A stretch of DNA of 64,000 nt, from NCBI GenBank assembly GCA_033675265.1, contig JAUJYZ010001467.1:590150-654149 (forward strand). The letters run 5' to 3'. Shown here one piece after another: positions 10,572 through 21,264 of this stretch (the first letter of the stretch is position 1; each line of letters begins with the position of its first letter). The notes under the pieces are model-generated. The model made no database searches. It saw only the letters and a list, made by a program, of their open reading frames with translations, and had not been told where the DNA came from. The stretch comes from Actinostola sp. cb2023. Taxonomy: Eukaryota; Cnidaria; Anthozoa; Actiniaria; Actinostolidae. A program made the position numbers and the translations under genes.

Positions 10572-11930
10572 AAATGTAAAAGGACTACTTTAAAATCGTC
10601 AAATTCCTTCTAATGTTACTTAAGTTGACAAGAATTGTAAACTTCTAAACTTACCATGGATATGGAATAGAATCCAAGCGTTTACACCGAATACATCAGA
10701 CTTTGTTTACACGAACTTCTCTTCAGATGTCCCACCATTTTGAAAAACTTCAGCTACTACTCCCTACGGGCCTGTGTTATTGTAATATTATTATTATTGT
10801 AGCGTACGTCGGCTTCGGAAGGTAAAATCCGAATGTTAGACGGAAAAGTGCACCAGCTAGATGCGGCGCACATCAGGCCATAATAAGCCATCCGTTGTGC
10901 ACCTTGTTTCAATATACACTTGTGCGGGCGCTTCTTGCGGGACGCGCACAGGGACGCCAACATCATAGCGCGCGTTCTAAACCACAGGAAACCCATCAAA
11001 GAAAGATGCGTGCATACAAATATACTTATATTTATTATAATTAGCCTCAGAAACAATGGTTGGGCTGCCTGTGGTATCGCCGGACATTTGTTGAATCACT
11101 GACCTTTCTCGACAGACTCACAGTTATTGTATATGCCACTGTGTGTTGGCCTTTCAGAAGGACAGTAGCGTGACTTGCAGCAGTTACATTGCGCTACATA
11201 ATTGGCTTGTCAGAAAAGTGGAGCATGAGTCATAGGCAGCCCAACCATTCCTTTTGAGGCTACTAAATAATGAAATCAAATGATATTTGCGTCTTTTTTT
11301 GATGGATTTCCTGTGGTAGAGCGCGCGCGCTTGCATTTATATGTTGGGTTCCCTGTGTTGAGTAACATATAATATTGGGATCCCTGTGTACCTCCTGCGG
11401 GACGCGCCCGCAGCAAATGTGTACATTGAGACAAGGTATGAAACTCCAGTCACGTGATGGCCTGATGTGCGCCGCATGTATGTGGTGCACTTTTCCGTGA
11501 GCCGAAGAGCCGAAGTCGTCGTACGCTACAGGCCCGTGGGGGGTACCCAGTGTGAAGTCGTTATTTTGTCGCTGATGGCGGGGCATGGAAGAGAAGTTCA
11601 TATCAAGAAAGACTGATTTTTTCGTAGTAAACGTTAGGATTCTATTCCCTATTCATGGTAAGTTAAGAAGTTCACAATTCATGTCAACTTTAAGTAAATT
11701 TAGAAGAGATTTGACGGTTTTAAAGTAGTCTTTTTTCATTTTGAATGGTGGAGAAAGTTTGGATGTGTTGCCGTGCTCGACACGTGAGAAAGTTTTGTTG
11801 AAAAGTAAGCTGAACTAAAAGTATTTTTGTCAAGGTTTTTACGTAGTATTTGCTCTAAATGTTCTCTAATAAAAGGACTTGCCTATACTAGGGCAGAAGG
11901 GCTGCTTATACTCCTGAACAAATCAGTTTT
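10570..11930. repeat. RepA fold-back pair
   Basis: Two RepA copies face each other. The left copy runs 10,570-11,075 and the right copy, inverted, runs about 11,235-11,930. The pairing extends from CAAAATGTAAAAGGACTAC through CGGAAAAGTGCACCAGC to ACAATGGTTGGGCTGCC. The right copy ends with the block AATAAAAGGACTTGCCTATAC that also bounds the RepA copy at 44.2 kb. The two arms differ by many substitutions, so this inverted pair is old. Confidence 0.7.
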
Positions 11931-12021
11931 TTTCATTAATTATGCAGAACTGATTTGACTGACTTGTGTAGTTGTCAGTGATCGAAACATAACGAGCCGC
12001 AGTCACTTAGTTACCAAAGAA

Positions 12022-12066
12022 CCCCCCACAGATGCGGTAATAGTTTATTACCGCATCTGTTGGGGG
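12022..12066. repeat. Perfect 20-bp hairpin
   Basis: CCCCCACAGATGCGGTAATA is followed after five bases by its exact inverse. No function is assigned; no termination signal is expected in this setting. Confidence 0.85.
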
Positions 12067-12189
12067 TCTTGCTGGACTATCTTGTAAAGGTCTGTCGAGA
12101 ACGAGTGGTGTTACTTCTAACACTATACATTGCAACGAAACCGGCTCTTAAATTACAGCAGTCAACATATAAAAATAAGTAACCACAGA

Positions 12190-13080
12190 CAACACTCAAC
12201 TATTTCTCCGAAGCGCTCAGGCAAATAAATCGCCAGGACTTCTCGCTGGATGTACCAACTAGAGAAATATATTACCACATACATCACTCGACTATTTCTC
12301 CGAAGCGCTCAGGCAAATAAATCGCCAGGACTTCTCGCTGGATGTACCAACTAGAGAAATATACCACATACATCACTCGACTATTTCTCCGAAGCGCTCA
12401 GGCAAATAAATCGCCAGGACTTCTCGCTGGATGTACCAACTAGAGAAATATACCACATACAATACTCGACTATTTCTCCGAAGCGCTCAGGCAAATAAAT
12501 CGCCAGGACTTCTCGCTGGATGTACCAACTAGAGAAATATATTACCACATACATCACTCGACTATTTCTCCGAAGCGCTCAGGCAAATAAATCGCTAGGA
12601 CTTCTCGCTGGATGTACCAACTAGAGAAATATACCACATACATCACTCGACTATTTCTCCGAAGCGCTCAGGCAAATAAATCGCCAGGACTTCTCGCTGG
12701 ATGTACCAACTAGAGAAATATACCACATACATCACTTCTCCGAAGCGCTCAGGCAAATAAATCGCCAGGACTTCTCGCTGGATGTACCAACTAGAGAAAT
12801 ATACCACATACTGACAATACTCGACTATTTCTCCGAAGCGCTCAGGCAAATAAATCGCCAGGACTTCTCGCTGGATGTACCAACTAGAGAAATATATTAC
12901 CACATACATCACTCGACTATTTCTCCGAAGCGCTCAGGCAAATAAATCGCCAGGACTTCTCGCTGGATGTTCCAACTAGAGAAATATATTACCACATTCA
13001 TCACTCGACTATTTCTCCGAAGCGTTCAGGCAAATAAAGCGCCAGGACTTCTCACTGGATGTATACCAACTAGAGAAATT
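12190..13080. repeat. Minisatellite, about 90-bp unit, about 10 copies
   Basis: The unit contains CTATTTCTCCGAAGCGCTC, then AAATAAATCGCCAGGACTTC, then TGGATGTACCAACTAGAG. Copies start near 12,199, 12,290, 12,380, 12,469, 12,560, 12,650, 12,735 (shortened), 12,826, 12,917 and 13,007. The copies are nearly identical, so the array expanded or homogenised recently; the outermost copies are the most diverged. A minus-strand frame through three units is a by-product. Confidence 0.92.
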
Positions 13081-13084
13081 AATT

Positions 13085-13600
13085 GCAAAAAATGCTTATC
13101 TGAGTCACAGTAGTCTGTTTAGTTGTTTGTCCATAATGTAGAGCCAGTCTACTGCAGTCTTCGTTGACGAAGCGACATCAAAAGAGGCTTGAGGTTTAGA
13201 TTGAAGGAATCGTATTGATAATTTCGCGCCAAAATAAATGCTTTGACGTGTGCTACTCCTTGAACTGTCCATATAAGAAACGCACATACTGACATACAAT
13301 CGTTAAGTTTCCAAGCTACTGTTGACATATCCCCACTTATCGAAATGAGATTATAAGGTCAGGCATAGCAACCGGAAACCCTGCTGTTTTGGGAACTTTT
13401 CTTGGCTGCGGCTCGTTGTGACACTTCAACAAGGAACCTCTTTCAACTGACTGATGGTACTTTATCTGTTTAAACATTTTGACAGTCTCATCTAGAAAGT
13501 GTTCGACGTAATTTTGTACTTTACTTATAGTTCTTCTGACACAAGGGAACGCCAACACAGCATAAACCATCTGAAGCAAAAACGATAGACGAACTCAAAT
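13085..13600 (-). other. Unrecognised minus-strand open frames beside the minisatellite
   Basis: Two frames (13,105-13,299 with SSTRQSIYFGAKLSIRFL, and 13,337-13,579 with EHFLDETVKMFKQIKYHQS and CHNEPQPRKVPKT) could be fragments of a transposon or host protein. I do not recognise either, and no clear exon borders were found. Confidence 0.25.
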
Positions 13601-14240
13601 TCACTGACATCGAGGAGGAGACATGAATGGCGATGGACTCGTGAAGCAGTTGAAGCTGCCGTGAACTAAAATATTAACAGTTGTTCGTTATTGTCATTGA
13701 AATAGCACAACACATTTAGCAAATAAGCTTACTATCATGTCTGAGAGAAACACACTGAGTAATTTTTACCGTATTTTTCGTAAGAACGTATTAAAGTAAG
13801 CTTATCGCTTCCAACTGTGATTGTTGTTAATATTCATTCACAACTTGTCGATTGTGTATAATATTTATTTAATTGTTGTTATCCAGCTATTACTGATCAA
13901 TATAGTGAATAAATTGTACAGAAAGAACGGCGAAAACAGTGTGTAAAAAGCTAGTAAACTTATTGTTGAAATAAATACGTTTGTTTGTCATTTTGTGTAC
14001 AAGTACTGATAGCAAATGTGTTGTGCAGTACTAAATATTGAGACTATTCTGCATTTATAAAACACAATGCGTCAATTTTGAAGATTTTAATCGATAAAAA
14101 TCAAAATACAAAACAAATACTTTTCAGAAGTCAAAACAGAAAGCAAATAAAGTATATTGTAGATGTTTTGACTTATGTTTAGTGAAAATATAAATATTAA
14201 AACTTGCCAAAAAGAGCATAGTTCAGATTTTCCGAGTGCT
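13600..14240. other. No gene recognised
   Basis: AT-rich DNA without a long open frame or an obvious repeat. Confidence 0.4.
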
Positions 14241-14244
14241 TGTC

Positions 14245-14705
14245 GATGTCCTCTCGAAGGTAAAATCCGACTACTTCACGGAAAAGTGCACCACATACAT
14301 GCGGCACACATCGGGCCACGACATTCAAAATTTCAAAAATTAGTTTCTCAGTGTACGTTGAAGTTAGACGACTGACACTTACAAGGTGTTTCGAGAATAC
14401 GGTAAAGTTTAGTTATTCGAAGAAAAATTGAATGTTCACATCACAATGACAAAATTAGGAGCAAAAACGTATTTGTCACGTGACCTAGTTTCATACCTTG
14501 TCTCAATATACACATTTGCTGCGGGCGCTTCCCGCAGGAGATACACAGGGATCCCAACATTATATGTTACTCAACACAGGGAACCCAACATATAAATGCG
14601 CGCGCGCACTCTACCACAGGAAACCCATCAAAAAAAATACGCAAACAGCATTTTATTTCATTATTTAGTAGCCTCAAAAGCAATGGTTGGGCTGCCTATG
14701 CATGA
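14245..14705. repeat. RepA copy, interrupted
   Basis: GGTAAAATCCGACTACTTCACGG and GAAAAGTGCACCACATACATG match the RepA left part. The right part (GCGGGCGCTTCCCGCAGG to CAATGGTTGGGCTGCC) matches the inverted copy at 11.24-11.5 kb, including the CATTTATATGTTGGG-type variant. About 170 bp in the middle (about 14,320-14,480) is unrelated. Confidence 0.65.
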
Positions 14706-14884
14706 GTGTCAAAATATCCGAACTCTTCATGAATAAGCGCCAGTTTTAACTAGAAATCAGTGCAATTGTTTGTAAATCTTATTTGGAGCAGATTCTAAGC
14801 ATCTTAGAGTGAATAACCACAATTTTCGAAAACGGCCAGACTACGGTGTTTATTTGATCAATGAATATGCTAATTGTCACTATT

Positions 14885-15040
14885 TTAGTACCCTGGTTCC
14901 AGAGGGGCTTGCTGCTAAACGAGCTAAACGAGCTAAACGAGTCGAGTCGCGAAGCGACGAGAACCAAGGCGCGAAGCGCCGAGAGTCGAGGAGCGGAGCG
15001 ACGAGCCCCTCTAGCCACTCGAGTCAAATTTTTCCACATT
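14885..15040. repeat. GC-rich cluster of small hairpins
   Basis: An outer pair (AGAGGGGCT and AGCCCCTCT) encloses three tandem CTAAACGAG-like units and a run of small palindromes: GTCGCGAAGCGAC, GGCGCGAAGCGCC and GGAGCGGAGCGACGAG. It stands out sharply in base composition from the flanks and resembles the subterminal array of a DNA transposon. The second end of such an element was not found. Confidence 0.6.
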
Positions 15041-15185
15041 CCAGGAAAAAAATAATCCGCTCGCTGATTGGCTATTCATGAGATCGTCATAGAAACCACC
15101 AACGGTCTATTTTGATTGGCTCTCACATACAAACCGTTAAAAACCGGTTTGAAACCGTTAGAGTATTGAGCGGAAACAACGTAAC

Positions 15186-15368
15186 ATGTCGAGTGATAGT
15201 GAACATTTCGATCGTGTAGGCTTTTATAGCGCCGTTCAGTTCGAGTTAGCCTCCGAGTTTCCTAATGTCAGTAAGCTGAAGTCGGTTCACGAAGTCTCAC
15301 TTTATCAGTTCATCAAGCGACAATATGGCTTTCTCTTCCGCATAAACGCCGCCAACAAGCACAGCTGA
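15186..15368 (+). CDS. Short frame, possible helicase N-terminal fragment
   Basis: The 60-residue frame starts MSSDSEHFDRVGFYSAV and continues ELASEFPNVSKLKSVHEVSLYQFIKR. The pattern FP-x-LK-x-(7)-LY-x-FI resembles the stretch just before the Walker A motif in RecQ-like helicases found in repetitive loci of invertebrates. The Walker A motif itself is absent, so if correct this is a truncated fragment. The assignment is tentative; it may be an unrelated chance frame. Confidence 0.25.
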   Translation: MSSDSEHFDRVGFYSAVQFELASEFPNVSKLKSVHEVSLYQFIKRQYGFLFRINAANKHS

Positions 15369-15369
15369 A

Positions 15370-17484
15370 AGTCTCTCAGGCCTAGTTCAAACGCTGTGTT
15401 AATCTACTGAATCAAGAACGGCAGAAATAATACAATAATCGTTTTTTTCCCCCAACAAACAGAACACGATCTCTGGCGTTTCGAATGAGTTTCCCCCCTA
15501 ATGTTTGTTTTGATTCATTCGCTGCACCACGTGAAACGTGACACATGCAAATTAGTCCTGGCAATAAAACCGGTTTGACAGGAAGTGAGATGTCTCGAGT
15601 GGCCAGAGTTTGTGGAGTGAACATGAGGAACTTAGTGCGACTTTGAATTGCTCAGCAGGTTCTCTACTTATAGAACTAAGATGTATTTCAACACTGTCTT
15701 AAGTAACGTTTCTGATAAGAACTGTAGCGCTCTACGGCAACGGCTGCGCAGTAAGAGCGTATTTTAATCCAATTATTAAATTAAATACGGGCCTCTGATT
15801 GGCTAAAAATGCTTTTTCCCGATTATTTCCCGTAAAAGTTCCGATTTATTCCGATTTTTAATGATATTCCACGAGTTCATTGTCCAAACCATCATTCGGC
15901 CGATTTCCGTGGGAATCGTATGTGGGGAACCAATCGAAGTGTGTTCGGCGTTCAGCCACATGGACATTCCACTCATTCCGCTGCGACGCCATGCTTTTCT
16001 CGTCTTTGTAAATCGAGAACTTTTACCTGGTTTTGTCGATCTTTTGGCCTCTTTTAGTCAATTCTAGTCACTGCTACTGATCAGTCGAACATTTTATACA
16101 TAGATGTAGATGTATTCGAGCTGAGTTAGCTATAGTTGCGCTGAACTGAGCCGAGATCGAGCGAACGCGTACGTGTTGACCTTTGCCTGCTGGTACATGA
16201 ACAAAATCACAAGGTGATAAATTCTGATATCAAATAGCCCTTACATGAAGCAAAGCACAGAGGCCGGCCCTTGCTTCTCGATAACTGCTTGTTTGGCCAT
16301 TTATTCATCGTGGTATCTTCTGTGCAATGAGAATTTCGTAGGCTGGAATTATAAAGTGATGCAAATGCTCCGTCGCTAAGAATGTTCCCCCCTTGGGAAT
16401 GGAGAAATCCAACTAAGAAACTGATACAAACGGATTTTGATATCCTGGACACTGTCGCCATGGCCAATGACGAACTAACTCTTTGAAGGACTAAACTTTG
16501 AACATACATTTTGTTATCAGGTTTTTGTTGGCGGTAGAATATAAATGCGCGCTCGAGGTAGCATTTCCCGGAAAATATTGATTGCCTGTTGACTGATTCT
16601 GTAAGTGTGTTCGCATTATTATAAATCGGCAGGAAATGTTGTTTGAAGTTCGATGTACTTCGACAAAAATTAACCTACATACTTAGTTGTTTGCGCATTT
16701 TGTTATTTTTCTTGTACCCTTTACGTATTCTGTGTATACAACGCTTCGCCTTTATAACGTCAAGGACTTCATTTGTCAACATATCTTATGCCGCTCCAAT
16801 AGCACGACAATTTCAGTCATTAATGTCATCTACGATTGTAGCCAGATCTCGGCATTCTCATTCAGCGCAGTAAATAACTCAAAAAAGTGAACTTCCCCAC
16901 ATACAAATCCCATAGAAACTTATAATACAATAGATAATTCAATTGCAAAGCTTCTGACAAAGTCTTAATATTTGGATTGCTGTAAATATTTTGTTCTTTT
17001 CGAAAAGCCATTTGAATTTGGCGCTTTACAGCTCTAAACCAATGAAATTGGTTTCTAAAATTTAATTATCACTTCGACATCGGATTTTACTAACGGCTCC
17101 CATTGCCGCGGGCGTATTGTTCTTGCTACAGTTCTTATCAGGAGCGTTACTTAATCTGTACAGTGTTGATAACGTTAAACAGCCGCTTTTAATACTTAAC
17201 ATGGTGGGAACATGATACATACCGGAACACGATGTTCAAGGTCATGAGCCTTTGTAAATCATATTCGCGGGCTTTCTCCACACGATAACACATCGGCTCT
17301 GTAAAATCGGTCATTTTACCGTCATTTTTCTATTTTATTTGGTCTATTTTGCTCAAATGGAAATATATTTTGCTCAGGCTACCTTTTCTCGGTGCTCTTT
17401 GTGACTTGAAATCGTATAAAACTCGAAAACGGCAAATAATTATTTTGGCGGGAACAACACTTCAATTCGGACTTGACTACGTGT
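15370..17484. other. About 2 kb without a recognisable gene
   Basis: Several frames of 60-100 codons on both strands (for example 16,207-16,509 minus) show no motif I know. I see no clear exons or transposon ends. Confidence 0.4.
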
Positions 17485-18085
17485 CTAATTGGCGTCCTGG
17501 AAGCAGCAGTGAAACTTGGCCCGCAAGAGCTGTATCTCTGTGAGTATTACAGTTTACTGTGATCTCCAGGTGCTTCCTTGGGAATCTAATTCAGCCGGCA
17601 TTCGAACTCGCACGACCTGGAATTGCTTAAATTGGCGTCCTGAAAGCAGCAGAGAAACTTGGCCCGCAAGAGCTGTATCTCTGTGAGTATTACAGTTTAC
17701 TGTGATCTCCAGGTGCTTCCTTGGGAATCTAATTCAGCCGGCTTTCGAACATTCGAACTCGCACGACCTGGAATTGCTTAAATTGGCGTCCTGGAAGCAG
17801 CAGAGAAACTTGGCCCGCAAGAGCTGTATCTCTGTGAGTATTACAGTTTACTGTGATCTCCAGGTGCTTCCTTGGGAATCTAATTCAGCCGGCTTTCGAA
17901 CATTCGAACTCGCACGACCTGGAATTGCTTAAATTGGCGTCCTGGAAGCAGCAGAGAAACTTGGCCCGCAAGAGCTGTATCTCTGTGAGTATTACAGTTT
18001 ACTGTGATTTCCAGGTGCTTCCTTGGGAATCTAATTCATCTAATTCAGCCGGCGGCTTTCGAACTCGCACGACTACCTGGAAATG
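17485..18085. repeat. Tandem repeat, about 150-bp unit, 4 copies
   Basis: The unit starts AATTGGCGTCCTGGAAGCAG and ends near ACGACCTGGAATTGCTTA. Copies begin near 17,486, 17,630, 17,781 and 17,932. Copies two and three are almost identical, with the duplicated segment CGAACATT, while copies one and four differ at their outer ends. Each unit contains CTGTGAGTATTACAG, which could mimic splice-donor sequence, but no coding context was found. Confidence 0.9.
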
Positions 18086-18099
18086 CTTGGTTTCCTGGA

Positions 18100-18420
18100 C
18101 ATCGAATACACTGTTTTTTATGGTGTTCCATCCCCGCCAAAATTCGATTGTTCTATTTGACATTGTACTTTTTGTATTTTGGGCTACATTTCCCATTCGA
18201 CATTTGACATGGCGTATTTTGTACACACCCTTCAGCATTGCATATTATACTTTTCAATTTCGATGTCCAACATTTACATTCAACATTCAACATTACGCAT
18301 TCGATGTGCCGACTTTTACTATTTTGCTTTGCTGCAATTTTGACTTGAACAGTTTAGCATTGGACATTGGACAATCAAGTTTCCATATTCATCATCATGA
18401 CATTTGACATGAAACTTTTT
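18100..18420. repeat. Degenerate CATTTGACATT-rich tract
   Basis: Variants of CATT(T/C)GACATT, CAACATTTACATT and GGACATTGGACA recur about 15 times without fixed spacing. It is low-complexity DNA, not a clean tandem array. Confidence 0.6.
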
Positions 18421-18429
18421 GAATTTAAC

Positions 18430-19100
18430 ACGCGAGTTCTGGTACTCATAATGTAGCACTGAATATCCGTACGAAAACCGCCAAAATTCAACATCATTGA
18501 TTCGGCATGAAGTAACATGGTGGATCACATTTCTTTATATCTTTCGTGACATAACAATTATTAACCCACCGCTTATATCTACACGTGGAGGTCAACGTCG
18601 CCGGTTGAGAATATATTTATCTCGTGCATGTTAATACGTAGTACGTGCAATTCACGACATAGTACATTTACTAGAAAGATGCGAATTTCCCGGACTTTTA
18701 CAAAGGTTTTTCTCTTCAAAACAACCTTCTCCTTCCGCCATTTTGAAATATTGTGCAGCCAGGCCTGTGTAGCCTTGGAAACAATGTTCTCCAGCTCCAG
18801 GTTTTTATTCAAACGCGATTTTTTTTCCACCGAGAATGCTGTTGGGATTTGTTGCGAGTCTGGAAGTGAAACCGCGCGAGGCCTGGGTCGGAGTTTTCGC
18901 GGGAAATTGAAAAAAAGGACTTTTCATTGCGAAAAATCGTGGAAAATAAATACTGTACTATAACATGTAAAAAATATCGAAATTTACGTTATTCCGGAGC
19001 CGTTAATCCATTATTCAGTCTACTATTTAGTAATTCACGGTCGTGACACAAGTTAATGGGCAATTGTACGCGATGGCTAAATAAATGGCTTCCAACTAAT
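18430..19100. other. No gene recognised
   Basis: Open frames on both strands overlap between 18,579 and 18,963 but show no motif; CG-containing words are relatively frequent near 18,850-18,910. Confidence 0.35.
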
Positions 19101-19103
19101 GGT

Positions 19104-19342
19104 CTCATAGTACATAAGACGAGGTTCTATACCTTCATTTCATTCCTTTACGCACTTTATTAACTTACTTATAGCGAAAACTAGTTTCGTTTTCTCAACC
19201 TCCTCAGTTCGCTAAAGATATAACTTTATATCTTTAGCGAACTGAGGAGGTTGAGAAAACGAAACTAGTTTTCGCTAAGTAAGTTAATAAAGTGCGTAAA
19301 GGAATGAAATGAAGGTATAGAACCTCGTCTTATGTACTATGA
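19104..19342. mobile_element. Near-perfect 240-bp palindrome (hairpin MITE)
   Basis: The arms, about 115 bp each, run from CATAGTACATAAGACGAGG to CGCTAAAGATATAA and then back in inverse, with essentially no loop at about 19,224. The only clear difference I see is a few bases near CTTACTTATAGCG. Such a structure is typical of fold-back MITEs and could form a long cruciform. Confidence 0.85.
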
Positions 19343-19547
19343 CATTTACAAAGTCCTTTGCGGTCTCAGCAAAATAAATATCAGAGAAACTAATGGTCTA
19401 TTAACAAACATTATCTTAGTTTATGCACTCTAGAGATATCAATCATCAAAAGTCTCCGTTTATCGATACGTTTCCCCGTTGTTGTTTTTTATCTGCCGCG
19501 AAACTTTCGGTACGCTAGATGAAAAATACATCGTTACTTACGTTAAG

Positions 19548-19650
19548 TTTAGAAAACGAGAGGCCGTGTTGTATCGGTGGATATGGATACGAGGCGAAGC
19601 CGAGTATCTATATACCCAATACAACACGGCGTCGAGTTTTCTAAACGACT
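19548..19650. repeat. Inverted repeat, arms about 28 bp
   Basis: GTTTAGAAAACGAGAGGCCG is matched inversely by CGGCGTCGAGTTTTCTAAAC; the inner part GTGTTGTAT/ATACAACAC also pairs. It is likely a small hairpin element. Confidence 0.7.
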
Positions 19651-19879
19651 TCTAAAACCCAATTACATTCATTTAAACTGATATTTAATAATTTCCGATG
19701 GAAAAGGTTGAAGAAAATCACAAATTTGTAGGTAGGAGATGTCTTTGACACTGCGATCATGCGCATTGAACACCACAATTCGTCCCACATTTGAAAGAGG
19801 TATTGTAGGTGTCAGTAGGAACCTAGTAATATTACATTTCAAAATTGCCTATGTGAAGGTCAGTGATGCGACACTAAAA

Positions 19880-20065
19880 CTGAGATCTTTGCGTACAGAC
19901 CTGTGTTTCAGGTAGTCAGTTCTAGAACTGATGAATGAAACATGAGTGTTCTATCACTTTTAGTTATAACACTCATGTTTATGCATGAGTGTTATAACTA
20001 AAAGTGATAGAACACTCATGTTTTATTAATCATTTATATAACTAAAACCTGGCAGGTCTGTATGG
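19880..20065. mobile_element. Hairpin element with perfect 40-bp inner arms
   Basis: The inner arms (19,943-19,982 and 19,984-20,024) are exact inverses built on CATGAGTGTTCTATCAC. Outside them ACAGACCTG (about 19,898) and CAGGTCTGT (about 20,054) are also inverse, so the element probably spans about 170 bp. Confidence 0.75.
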
Positions 20066-20519
20066 GGGTATAAAGGTCCATGCACCTGACCAAATGTTCA
20101 GCTCCCATTGGCCTAATAGCTCATGAATTATTAATGAGTTTTAGAATAATCAGTTAGTAACTCATGAAATCATTAAAATATCAAAAATCGGAGACACAGT
20201 TATGAAGAATGATAATCAGAGATGAAGTCCTAAATATCTCAGCTGAATCGAAGGAGCTCAAAATAACACCCGTATTTTCGTCAATTTGCTCTTTGAGAAA
20301 AAGCCCTAAATGTTTTTGAAATCAACTGGCGCCTTTGTTTGCACAAGCGTCGATAATCCACCACAAATATGTGATCCAATACCTGTTGACATATGAATGG
20401 CATTCAAAAGAAGATCGCCTTACAGTTCGTAACGACATAACACAACGAGGCAGGAATACAAACTTACTGCTATGGAAATACGAGCACTTTGACCGTGAGT
20501 GGTTTGGCATCGTTATACA

Positions 20520-20725
20520 AGCATCAAGAGTTCCAGACTTCCGGTATGCGCGCAATGCATTGTGAGATTATCACAAAGGAAAAGTGTGCACCAAACTGAG
20601 CATCAAGTGAGCAAGAACATATATATTGAGCTCCCTGTGTCTAGAATTGGTGCTCACTTTTCCTTTGTAATAATATCATAATGCACTGCGTGCGTACCGA
20701 AAGTCTGGAACTCTTGATGCTTGTA
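20520..20725. repeat. Inverted repeat, arms about 67 bp
   Basis: AGCATCAAGAGTTCCAGAC at 20,521 is inverted at 20,707-20,725, and the arms stay paired through ACAAAGGAAAAGTG and its inverse, with about 10 mismatches. It is an ageing hairpin element or a terminal repeat pair. Confidence 0.7.
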
Positions 20726-21264
20726 TTCAAGGATATTTTGATCATGAGTGAGCGGTTACGATTTTTGGATACTTTCTTCGCATCGTAATCTTTGTGGAAT
20801 ATCTGTTGCGTGAGTGCTGTTGAGAGCTTGCTTGTCAACATCTTTATGCATCAAAAAAATCCAAACTTCGTATTTTGATTCTGACTTTCTAGGGGGAAAA
20901 ATTACATTCTGTTTTTTGGAGATGATAGATAATATTCAAATTGATTTGATTGTCAAAAAAAATCGAAACCGTACCGGTGGTTTGAAAGGTTTTTGGGTTA
21001 CCCTGATACCTTATGCGTGTCCTGCAGAAGAGCCATTGCAACAGATCCCAAGGAGTCATCAGTTAGGTTTTTAGGTTACCACGTTCACCTATCAGGTTTT
21101 CCACCAGCTGTATGGGTATTCGCCATTTTGGCAGTGATATTGTGATTCCATCGAGCGATTTGCGCTCATTATATTGAGTTTTAATCGATATTTGTATGCG
21201 TAGCGTTCTTCAGAGCTTTTCCAAGTTGGTGCGTGGAATGATGCTAGTATATTTGATCAAAGTT

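Noticed and set aside
12022..12066. A rho-independent terminator
   Set aside because: The hairpin is strong, but the genome is eukaryotic and no gene ends there.
12190..13080. CRISPR-like regular repeats
   Set aside because: The 90-bp units are directly adjacent and contain no unique spacers. The setting is an animal genome, so this is a minisatellite.
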